NCBI GenBank assembly: GCA_023390335.1
Contig: JAEWCZ010000066.1
Location: 620,001 to 684,000, forward strand
DNA length: 64,000 bases
Origin: Bacillota bacterium
GTDB lineage: Bacteria > Bacillota > Clostridia > Acetivibrionales > DSM-1351
Direction: 5' to 3'
Under the pieces are notes generated by a model. The model was not told the DNA's origin. It saw nothing but the letters and a program-made list of their open reading frames with translations, and ran no database searches. A program made the translations under genes and the position numbers. Positions 54,201 to 61,469 of the stretch are shown here, in pieces; the first letter of the stretch is position 1, and each line of letters begins with the position of its first letter.

Positions 54201-57126
54201 ATTTGACCTATTGGGAAGAAAAACACAAGAAATTACCCCCAACCAATATGACAGTACAAAGGATAATGTAGAAACCGATACATACACTGACAATACGGTG
54301 GGAACAAAATACGAGTACTTTGACAGTGGTAAAATCAAGGAACAAACCAATGCGCTAGGGGATAAAACAAGCTACACTTACGATGTATACGGAAACACTA
54401 TTACCGAAACAAAACCAAACGGCGCAATTTACAGATATGAGTATGATGTACTGGACAGACCACTTAAAATTTACTTCAGAGATAATTCAACAGTACCAGA
54501 AGTACTACTTACCCAATACAGTTATGCAACTTTAGAGGACGGAAAAACACAAAAAACAGAAACAAAATATTTGAATTCCAAAGACAAGGCTGTCACGGTT
54601 TACACCTATGATTATGCCGACAGGCTTGTAGAACAGCAGAACCCTGACGGGACAAAGCAGAGGACGATATATAACCCAAACGGAACAGTAGACAGACAGA
54701 TTGCAGCTAATGGAAGCAGTACATACTTCAAATATGACGGACTTAACAGATTGACAGAACAGTGGACCCCTTTTGAAGTATCAAACGGAAACACACTGTA
54801 CACTTACAACAAAACCGAATATGACAAGGCCGGAAGAAAATCTGCGGTAAAATCAGGCAAAGACAAGGTAACCCTGTGGTCAATACCTGAAAGCTTTGCA
54901 ATAACAAACTACCGGTATTATAAAAACGGAAACGTCAGCCAAACAAATGATTCAGAAGGAAGAAAGACAGAATACCTGTACGATGATGACGGAAATGTTA
55001 TAAAAGAAAGTGTATATACCAATGCAACCAACAAGCTAGTAACGGATTATACATACAATTATCTTGGAAAGCTGGAAAAAAAGGAGCAACATGTAAAAAC
55101 GGGAGACCTGTACGGAAAAGACTTTGATGATACGACGGACACTGTACTTACAACCTCCTACACCTATGACAAAAATGGTAATACAAAAACCGTGACTGCC
55201 CCCAATAAGGTAACCATCACTTTTGAATATGATGCACTGGACAGACAGTTGTCCCAAAGTGAACCCGGAGTGGACGAAAAAGGTGAAGCCGTCACAATAA
55301 CCAGCTCCACAACTTATAGTTGGGATGGCAATCCACTTACAAAAACAGATGCAAAGGGCGGTATTACAAAGTATGAGTATAATCAAAGGGGATTACCGAT
55401 TAAAGTAACAGATGCCCAAAACGGCGAAACGGTGTATGATTACGACCTAGCAGGTAGGAAGATAGCGGAAGTAACACCGAAAAACTACAATACCACAAAA
55501 AGCATTTACGATATGAACAGGATTGAATATGTCTACGATGCAATGGATAGAATCATAGCAAAAAAGGACATATATGTAGACCCTGTTACAAACCAGTGGG
55601 TAACCATTTACACAAAAACCTGCAAATATGATAATTCAGGCAATCTCATAAAAGAACTCAATGCTGAGGGATATGACTCAGGAGTAGGAACAACACTAGA
55701 AGAAAAAATAAATTCAGGCCATGGTACCGAGTATACCTACAATCTTGCAAACATGGTAATAACCTCAAAAGACCCGGTAGCAAAGGAATATGATCTTGCA
55801 TTTACTTCCAGATATGAATATGACGGATTGGCAAGAAAGATATCTGAAACCAATGCAAACAAAGTGGAAACCCGGTACACATACAATGATGCAGGCGATA
55901 TACTTTCAGTAAGTTTGAAAAAAAATGCTTCGTCTGCACCAAAGGTAATAAAGCATTCTACTTATGACCTTGCAGGTAGAATACTGGCACAGACTGACGG
56001 AAACGGCAATACCACTACATTTGAGTATAATGCTCTGGGGAAAGTCAGCAAGACGTTTGTACCCGGAGACAGCACCATACAGTCAATAATGGTAACAAGC
56101 CAGTATGACGAAATGGGACAACTGAAGCAACAACTAAACTCAATGGGTAAGGTTGACCTATACACCTACGATAATCAGGGGAGACAGCTTTCCCATACAG
56201 AGAAAAAGTCAGATAATACCCAAGCCATAACTACATATTCAACTTATGACTTAAATGGAAACAAATCCTCGGAAACTGACGGAAATGGGAATATAAAAAC
56301 ATATAACTATGACAGTTTAAACAGACTTCTAGCTGTTGAAACAACGATAGGTGGCAGGGAAAAAACAACTACTTGGACATACGATGCCAACGGAAACAAA
56401 ACCACTGAAACCGACTGGCTTGGCAATACAAGCACCAATGTGTATGATCCCTTAAACAGGCTCATAGAAAAAAGAGATCCATACACTACAATACAAAAGT
56501 TAGAGTACAACAAAAACAGTAAACAGATAAAATCAACAGATGCATTGGGTAACGAAACCCGCTACATATATGACAAAAACAACAGACTCATTGCAACAAT
56601 AGACCCGGAGGGCCATACAACAAGTCAGTCCTATGATGATGTTGGCAATATGATAGCCAAAACAAACGGCAGAAATATTACCACAACATATAGATTTGAT
56701 GAATTCAACCGATTGACAGAGGTAATAAACCCCAAGTCGGAGAAAACCACCTATACCTACGACTTAAACGGAAACAAGCTGACCCAGACCGACGGAAACG
56801 GAAACATAACCACCTATGAATATAACGCTGCAAATAAGGTTATCAGGAAAATAGACCAGGGTGGAAGAATTGGAACACCGGGGAAATATACATATCTGGA
56901 AGCCAAAACAGAGAAGTACACCTATTTTGCAGACGGCAACATGGAGACAAAGACCGACAGAAACGGAAAACAGACCGTATATTCCTACGACATACATGGT
57001 AGGCTTACCAGAAAAGCAATAGGAGAAGTAGCAATCAGCATACCTACGACAACAATGACAATCAGCTCACCATGTCAGATAAAACAGGAACAACCACAAG
57101 AACCTATGACGAAGAAAACAGAGTAA
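51274..57126 (+). CDS. Secreted S8 protease-RHS/YD-repeat protein, N-terminal portion (frameshifted)
   Basis: A 1950-residue reading frame starting at GTG 51274. It has a signal peptide (1 to about 31, SFA end) and an I9-like propeptide (about 50-120). A subtilisin domain follows with D180 (LLDTGVD), H238 (DFHGTRVAG) and S392 (GTSAAVPFV), all three catalytic residues present. A linker leads to a DUF6531-like opening (NPASGNFSVTVNDM) and more than 30 YD repeats (GNxTxYxYD type) from about 600 to the end. The last about 29 residues (after GEVAIS) lose the repeat pattern. The pattern resumes in the +1 frame, so a one-base loss near 57040 has cut the gene. The intact protein would be about 2,740 residues. 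Confidence 0.9.
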   Translation: MKKIRIAISRILVVAMFITNILVYLPSLSFAAGNSNEKADKKTVAMVHHEKTEILVKYKSSLNQDKVKNNLKKKVKLKKLNVKKKYEKNKIDLLEIDAKDDISQVVDELKKDPDVLYAQPNYKLNIMSAPSDPMFEHQWSLQNNGQETEGQLGRNGVDINALNAWNLTQGSSSVVVGLLDTGVDISHTDLKDNIFVNSKEIPGNGIDDDNNGYIDDINGWDFVNSDKTVYDDATLDFHGTRVAGIIAAEANSEGICGIAPKVKVLPLKFINGNWGYTCDAIDAIEYAMKMGVKIINCSFGGTDDNFALKDTMSNSGILFICAAGNRGADVAVSPVYPACFDIPNVLSVASIDSKGVLSPYSSYGNKIHVAAPGVNILSTTPGNTYDYFTGTSAAVPFVTGIAALLQSYVPNLTITQISQRIKENVVSCTNLNGMVTTGGRVDAYAALTNTKPEPDTYDGPGNDNSTVPAGQQGGNIDTWYTMDQLAKIKEKLHYGESGVNPASGNFSVTVNDMSVPAPGFQVNISRTYNSRSDVSKEFGRGWTFGFTGRVEGTEVVDVSLPNGSCERFRLNGNVYEPEESRSKFVKNADGTYTLTTPDQYKYTFNTNRYLVKMEDRNGNAINITVDGSGKITKITDTVGRTFTVGYGANGLVQKITDPENRAVVYEYDANNRLSVVTDPMGGKMRYFYDTWGYLNQIQDHNQKVVEKITYNHAEGENQHKVSEATDSLGDTVKYAYDMTNKKTTITDINGRVSSYWFDSSFYTTRVQDPDGKSSYTEYFQDGGKNKYGDVKSQTDRNGNKTQYEIDARGNVTKIINPDGSTQIKEYDEKNNVIKEVDECGKTTYSVYDENNINLIKKVQPLNGTDIYDGTNNTGFAVTSYQYYTGEESGSSAKGLLKSETDPEGNTTTYTYNTYGDVKTVSDPETGKVTTYEYNLIGWKTAQISSKGNRTEFAYDKNGQLIKTTTVSSKNETQRTVFDLLGRKTQEITPNQYDSTKDNVETDTYTDNTVGTKYEYFDSGKIKEQTNALGDKTSYTYDVYGNTITETKPNGAIYRYEYDVLDRPLKIYFRDNSTVPEVLLTQYSYATLEDGKTQKTETKYLNSKDKAVTVYTYDYADRLVEQQNPDGTKQRTIYNPNGTVDRQIAANGSSTYFKYDGLNRLTEQWTPFEVSNGNTLYTYNKTEYDKAGRKSAVKSGKDKVTLWSIPESFAITNYRYYKNGNVSQTNDSEGRKTEYLYDDDGNVIKESVYTNATNKLVTDYTYNYLGKLEKKEQHVKTGDLYGKDFDDTTDTVLTTSYTYDKNGNTKTVTAPNKVTITFEYDALDRQLSQSEPGVDEKGEAVTITSSTTYSWDGNPLTKTDAKGGITKYEYNQRGLPIKVTDAQNGETVYDYDLAGRKIAEVTPKNYNTTKSIYDMNRIEYVYDAMDRIIAKKDIYVDPVTNQWVTIYTKTCKYDNSGNLIKELNAEGYDSGVGTTLEEKINSGHGTEYTYNLANMVITSKDPVAKEYDLAFTSRYEYDGLARKISETNANKVETRYTYNDAGDILSVSLKKNASSAPKVIKHSTYDLAGRILAQTDGNGNTTTFEYNALGKVSKTFVPGDSTIQSIMVTSQYDEMGQLKQQLNSMGKVDLYTYDNQGRQLSHTEKKSDNTQAITTYSTYDLNGNKSSETDGNGNIKTYNYDSLNRLLAVETTIGGREKTTTWTYDANGNKTTETDWLGNTSTNVYDPLNRLIEKRDPYTTIQKLEYNKNSKQIKSTDALGNETRYIYDKNNRLIATIDPEGHTTSQSYDDVGNMIAKTNGRNITTTYRFDEFNRLTEVINPKSEKTTYTYDLNGNKLTQTDGNGNITTYEYNAANKVIRKIDQGGRIGTPGKYTYLEAKTEKYTYFADGNMETKTDRNGKQTVYSYDIHGRLTRKAIGEVAISIPTTTMTISSPCQIKQEQPQEPMTKKTE

Positions 57127-59483
57127 CAACCAAAAAAGCACCGGGCTTCGGTACAACAACCTATACTTATGATAATACTGAGGTCGGAGGCTTGTACTTT
57201 GAAACTGCTGAGGATTTCAAGCACAACCTTACAAAAAAGGTATACGACAAAGCGGGCAGACTTTACGAGGTGATATCAGACGGAAAGACCACAACATACG
57301 AATATTACGGCAACGGCAGCAGAAAAACCGTAACCTACAGTGACGGGGCAAAAGAGGAATACACCTACTACAAGGACGGACTGAATAAAACCCTCACCAA
57401 CAAAAAAGCTGATGGAACAGTAATTGACACCTACAGCTATACCTATGACGAAGCCCACAACCAGACTACAAAGACAGACAGAAAAGGAACTACCAGTTAC
57501 AACTACGACAGTCTTAACAGACTTGAAAAGGTAACGGAGTCAAACGGCAGGACAACCAACTACACCTTTGATAAAGCAGGAAACAGGCTTACAGAAACCA
57601 TACTTGCAGGTGCAACTTCTGTAACCACCACATATATCTATAACGAACAGAACAGACTGGTATCAACCGTAAAGAGAAGTGGCACCGAAACAATAACCGA
57701 CACATATAGGTTTGACAACAATGGAAACACAGTCTCAAAAACCACAGAAACGGTAAAACCGGTTGCTACGTCAACATCAGGTGGCTTTAGTCTGGAAAAG
57801 TCAGGACAGAGTACGGCAAGCAATGTGACCTACTATAAATTCGATGTCTGGAATCAACTGATAAAAACCACAACAGGGAAGAAAACAGCAACCTATTCCT
57901 ATAACGGAGAAGGTTACAGGGTATCTAAAACCGAAAATGAGCGTACCACAAACTACCTCTACGAAGCTGACAAGGTAGTGTTGGAAACAGACGTAGAAGG
58001 CAATGAGACAGCCAGAAACATATATGGAACAAATCTCCTGACAAGAACTGCACTAAATGATACAATGAACTATATGTACAACGGCCACGGAGACGTAACC
58101 GCATTAATAGGGGAGAATGGCGCAATCCAAGCAACCTACTATTATGACGCCTTCGGAAACATAACAGAGCAGACGGGAGATGTCAACAACAGCATAACCT
58201 ATGCAGGCTATCAGTACGACAAGGAAACAGACCTCTACTATCTGAATGCCCGCTACTATGATAGCAAAACAGCCAGATTCATAAGTAAGGATACTTATAC
58301 AGGTGACCCGAATGATCCGTTGAGTTTGAATTTGTATAGTTACTGCATTAACAATCCAATTACATATAGTGACCCGACGGGACATTGGCAGGAAAGTGAT
58401 AAAAATTTAATTCAAAGTGCTAGAATTGCAATATCTCAGCTAACAGATATTTATGTTACAACAAGTGACCCTGAAATAAAGAAAGCGTGTGCAGCACAAG
58501 CAGCAGCTATAAGAAGTTGCGCTGACAATATTACAACGACACCTCAATATTCTGAAGTTGGAATGTTGTATGATCGACAATTAAAAAAAGACGGTAAAGT
58601 TTCAGCCAGTGATTGGCTAAAAATTAGTAACACGTATAAAAAGGAGTCAACGCAGAGTGCTATAAATGGATTAAAAATTACTGAAAGTCCATATGTCCCA
58701 AGTACTTATAAAAATCAAGCTATTAAATCTACAATGAACACTGTTACTGCTGGAGTTAAGAAATCAACAACACAGGCGAAACCACAGACTAAACCTCAGG
58801 TCAGTTCCAGTCCGAGTCCTAGAGTAACAAATAATGGGAGTGCTGTTAAGGGGACGGGTAATAATATCATTATTCCTAGCTATTCCACTGTACCTAAGCC
58901 TACTATGACTAAAGAAGCTGCAGTTGATTTAATTGGTAATGTGGATATGAATAATTTTATAGGAGTTGACTGGTTTACTAAGGTTTATAAATCAAGAGAA
59001 AGTAACTCAATACCAGTAGTAATAACGTATAAAGATCATGATTACACGTACTCTTATATGCTTGAGCAATGCCACCCTGTTAGCTTCTTTGGAGTTAGTA
59101 TAGATTCAGATGATTTATATTCCTACCAGCTTGTTTTTACTGATGCACCACAATATGACTATGGTATTGTTTTTGTGGGCGAAACATCACTAGATTATAT
59201 GAAAGATGTTACCGTTTTAAATGGAACATACTATTCTCCAAAGGCTACTATTGATAAGATAGGACAGATAGAAGCGAAAGGTGTCGATTTCTCAAAATTT
59301 CAAAAGAAAATAATATCATCCAGACCTTCAACTGAGGGAGGAAGTTCAAATGTAATAAGATATTCAGATAGTAATGGCACTACATTTGTAATCCATGAAG
59401 TAACCGATGCAAGTGGTAAGCTAATTCACCGTGATTTTGATGCTGTTAGAATAGAATCTGGACAGTTAATAAATAAAAAATAG
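57072..59483 (+). CDS. S8-RHS protein, C-terminal portion: RHS core and variable tail
   Basis: An 803-codon frame that continues the YD repeats of the upstream gene without its own ribosome binding site; its true frame extends upstream to about 57041. YD repeats lead to the RHS core end (LYYLNARYYD, then DPLSLNLYSYCINNPITYSDPTGHW, here split as DPLSLNLYSYCIN and NPITYSDPTGHW, about residues 385-438). Beyond this border the sequence (439-803) is unlike the core. It has a helical block, a Pro/Ser-rich linker near 575, and a final domain ending FVIHEVTDASG, IHRDFDAVRI. Position and architecture indicate a polymorphic-toxin C-terminus. The toxin family was not recognised. Confidence 0.85.
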   Translation: MSDKTGTTTRTYDEENRVTTKKAPGFGTTTYTYDNTEVGGLYFETAEDFKHNLTKKVYDKAGRLYEVISDGKTTTYEYYGNGSRKTVTYSDGAKEEYTYYKDGLNKTLTNKKADGTVIDTYSYTYDEAHNQTTKTDRKGTTSYNYDSLNRLEKVTESNGRTTNYTFDKAGNRLTETILAGATSVTTTYIYNEQNRLVSTVKRSGTETITDTYRFDNNGNTVSKTTETVKPVATSTSGGFSLEKSGQSTASNVTYYKFDVWNQLIKTTTGKKTATYSYNGEGYRVSKTENERTTNYLYEADKVVLETDVEGNETARNIYGTNLLTRTALNDTMNYMYNGHGDVTALIGENGAIQATYYYDAFGNITEQTGDVNNSITYAGYQYDKETDLYYLNARYYDSKTARFISKDTYTGDPNDPLSLNLYSYCINNPITYSDPTGHWQESDKNLIQSARIAISQLTDIYVTTSDPEIKKACAAQAAAIRSCADNITTTPQYSEVGMLYDRQLKKDGKVSASDWLKISNTYKKESTQSAINGLKITESPYVPSTYKNQAIKSTMNTVTAGVKKSTTQAKPQTKPQVSSSPSPRVTNNGSAVKGTGNNIIIPSYSTVPKPTMTKEAAVDLIGNVDMNNFIGVDWFTKVYKSRESNSIPVVITYKDHDYTYSYMLEQCHPVSFFGVSIDSDDLYSYQLVFTDAPQYDYGIVFVGETSLDYMKDVTVLNGTYYSPKATIDKIGQIEAKGVDFSKFQKKIISSRPSTEGGSSNVIRYSDSNGTTFVIHEVTDASGKLIHRDFDAVRIESGQLINKK

Positions 59484-59513
59484 GTAAATTGAAAATCAAG
59501 GAAGGAATGTCTA

Positions 59514-59810
59514 ATGACTAAACAAGAAATTAGCCAAATACTTGAAGACTTAGCAACTGATTTCATAAATGAAAAAATTGGGAAAAGAGAAGTTGTTGAG
59601 AAGTTGATTACTAGCATTAATCCAATAGAAGTTTATAATTTAGAAAATGAACTTTTAATTACAGATTGCTATTTTGCAATTAAACATTTAGGTGAAGATA
59701 ACTTTGAGACTAGAGTCAGAGAATTAGTATATTTTAAAGAGTGTTTTAAAGGGGTAAAAAGTTATAATATGGCCCAAAAAAATCAATTTATTTTAGGGCA
59801 AAGTGAGTGA
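59514..59810 (+). CDS. Small protein, candidate immunity protein for the RHS tail
   Basis: A 98-residue, mainly helical, acidic protein (LEDLATDFINEK, ELLITDCYFAIKHLGEDNFE). It begins 30 bases after the RHS stop with AAGGAAGG before the ATG and has no signal peptide. Small soluble genes directly after an RHS toxin tail are typically immunity proteins, and the size and position fit. The family was not identified, so the role is an inference from gene order. Confidence 0.6.
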   Translation: MTKQEISQILEDLATDFINEKIGKREVVEKLITSINPIEVYNLENELLITDCYFAIKHLGEDNFETRVRELVYFKECFKGVKSYNMAQKNQFILGQSE

Positions 59811-59889
59811 GTTAACAAAATAAGTAACATTCAAATACTTTAAATACCACTGTCCTTTAGAATTTGACGTCAAGTAAATAGGTATACTC

Positions 59890-59918
59890 CAAAAGCCCCC
59901 CGGCCTAACCGGGGGGCT
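59890..59918 (-). terminator. GC-rich terminator of the PixA-like gene
   Basis: A ten-base perfect stem AGCCCCCCGG/CCGGGGGGCT (59894-59903 with 59909-59918) around five bases. On the minus strand it is followed by TTTT. It is far richer in GC than its surroundings. Confidence 0.75.
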
Positions 59919-59947
59919 AATCACATTATGTATTAAATCTTAACACC

Positions 59948-60490
59948 TTACTTTACAGTAATAGTTGGATCCCAGTAGTAGTAACCGAGCAAATTCTGTG
60001 TTTCTCCGTCATCTCCTAATGTATAGAGTGCAAAGAAAACAAAGAAATTTTCTGTACCGCCCATGGCTACCTTTGAGTCTAAACTAATAAAATTCAGCGC
60101 GACATGTTTTGGAGGTAATCCGTTGGGGGAAGCTGGATCAGGTTCTACAGCACCTCTTCTTTGTACCAAGTCGGTTACAAAGTTGTTAAATACACTGTCG
60201 CCGGACCAGTATTTAATTCCATAGATTATTACAGCGTCGTCGGAATTGCCGTAAATTGAAGTACCTCTGAAAGATACCTGATCTCCAGGGCAGGCTATAA
60301 AATTAAGGTCAGCGGTACCTTGTCCGCCGATAATACCCCTTGGATCAGAACAAATCATAAACTGACTGTTGTGGTCGATACCGGTAGGGTTGTTGGGATC
60401 CTGACTTGGGTTTGGATAAGTCCTTTTGACATAGTCAGTGTCAATTACTATTAACACATTTATGTCTTCGCTACTTGAATTATTAAGCAT
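59948..60490 (-). CDS. PixA/AidA-family inclusion body protein
   Basis: A 180-residue soluble protein of the PixA/AidA family. Landmarks are the N-terminal INVLIVIDTDYVKRTYPNPS, IDHNSQFMICSDPRG, a GTADLNFIACPGDQVSFRGTS block (split as GTADLNFIAC and PGDQVSFRGTS) and the C-terminal LLGYYYWDPTITVK. PixA forms large cytoplasmic inclusions in Xenorhabdus and AidA is a quorum-controlled protein in Burkholderia-type bacteria; the molecular function is unknown. GGAGGG stands before the ATG on the minus strand. It is divergent from a two-component system that may control it. Confidence 0.85.
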   Translation of the reverse strand: MLNNSSSEDINVLIVIDTDYVKRTYPNPSQDPNNPTGIDHNSQFMICSDPRGIIGGQGTADLNFIACPGDQVSFRGTSIYGNSDDAVIIYGIKYWSGDSVFNNFVTDLVQRRGAVEPDPASPNGLPPKHVALNFISLDSKVAMGGTENFFVFFALYTLGDDGETQNLLGYYYWDPTITVK

Positions 60491-60836
60491 AATAATGCCC
60501 TCCTATCAAAATAAATGTCAGAACAGACTAAAATGTCATAAATGATATCATTTGTTAAAAAGATTATATGTCATTAATTATGACATGTCAACAATATTTT
60601 TCAATAAAGTTTTATTAAAAGTAAGGCAATACGTGGATAATTAAAAGACATTAAATAAATACAATATTTTATAAAATACAGTGCCATAAATGTCATAAAT
60701 AATGAAAAAATAATTGATTAAACAACTTATTTGTATTATTATTTGAATTACAAGAAGATGTTTATTTATATATATTTTATTGGTAAAATGTAAGAATACG
60801 GTATAATAATATGTATGTGGCGGTTAGGAGGCCGAT
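60491..60836. promoter_or_regulatory. Divergent control region with repeated ATGTCAT motifs
   Basis: No gene lies in these 346 AT-rich bases. ATGTCAT occurs at 60533-60539, 60568-60574 and 60690-60696, and inverted as ATGACAT at 60580-60586. The middle pair makes a palindrome with a five-base spacer. These are good candidates for sites of the adjacent XRE-type response regulator, controlling PixA and perhaps itself. Confidence 0.5.
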
Positions 60837-61457
60837 ATGGAAGAAAAATTCAAAATAATTATTATTGATGATGAACAGGGTATTATTGATGCATTAAAGG
60901 CAAATCTTTCTTCTGATTATGCAGTTGACGGATTTATTACTTCAAAGGAAGGTATTGAGGCAATCAAGGAAAATAATTACGACCTCTTGATTCTTGACTA
61001 TTTCATTGACGCCATGAATGGAAAACAAATAACCGAAAAGATAAGAAAAACAGATGATGAGTTGTATATCATGCTCCTTACCGGAAAGGCAGAAGAAGCT
61101 CCGGGCTTGGAGACTCTTAAAAATCTTGATATTCAAATGTATTGCGAAAAGTCAGCTAATTTTGAAGAAATATTAATTATGATCGAATCTGCAAGAAAAT
61201 CAGTAGAGCATTCAAGAAAAGAAGGAAGCTTTGGTATACGGTTAAAAAGGCTGAGAAGAATTCACGATATCAGCCAGGAAGACTTGGGTAAAGTTTTAGG
61301 TGTAGGTCGTACAGCAATAGCTAACTGGGAAACTAATCAAACTGAGCCTACCGGGGAAAACATTAAAAAACTCGCAGAACTATTCAGAGTCACAACGGAC
61401 TATCTACTTTGCTATAAAGCTAATTTTGGTGATACCCCTAATCTGGCAAAAAAATAG
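60837..61457 (+). CDS. Response regulator with XRE-type HTH output domain
   Basis: A 206-residue two-component regulator. The receiver domain (1-120) has DDE at 11-13, phospho-acceptor D54 (LLILDYF), T82 and K105. The output domain (about 135-195) is a Cro/CI helix-turn-helix (SQEDLGKVLGVGRTAIANWE) instead of the usual OmpR, NarL or NtrC type. Receiver-XRE fusions are uncommon. It lies 12 bases before its probable partner kinase. Confidence 0.88.
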   Translation: MEEKFKIIIIDDEQGIIDALKANLSSDYAVDGFITSKEGIEAIKENNYDLLILDYFIDAMNGKQITEKIRKTDDELYIMLLTGKAEEAPGLETLKNLDIQMYCEKSANFEEILIMIESARKSVEHSRKEGSFGIRLKRLRRIHDISQEDLGKVLGVGRTAIANWETNQTEPTGENIKKLAELFRVTTDYLLCYKANFGDTPNLAKK

Positions 61458-61469
61458 AGGTATGCTTTT

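Noticed and set aside
53200..57000. Repetitive DNA in the YD-repeat region as a mobile or satellite repeat
   Set aside because: The periodicity comes from RHS/YD peptide repeats in one continuous frame; unit sequences differ too much for a recent tandem array.
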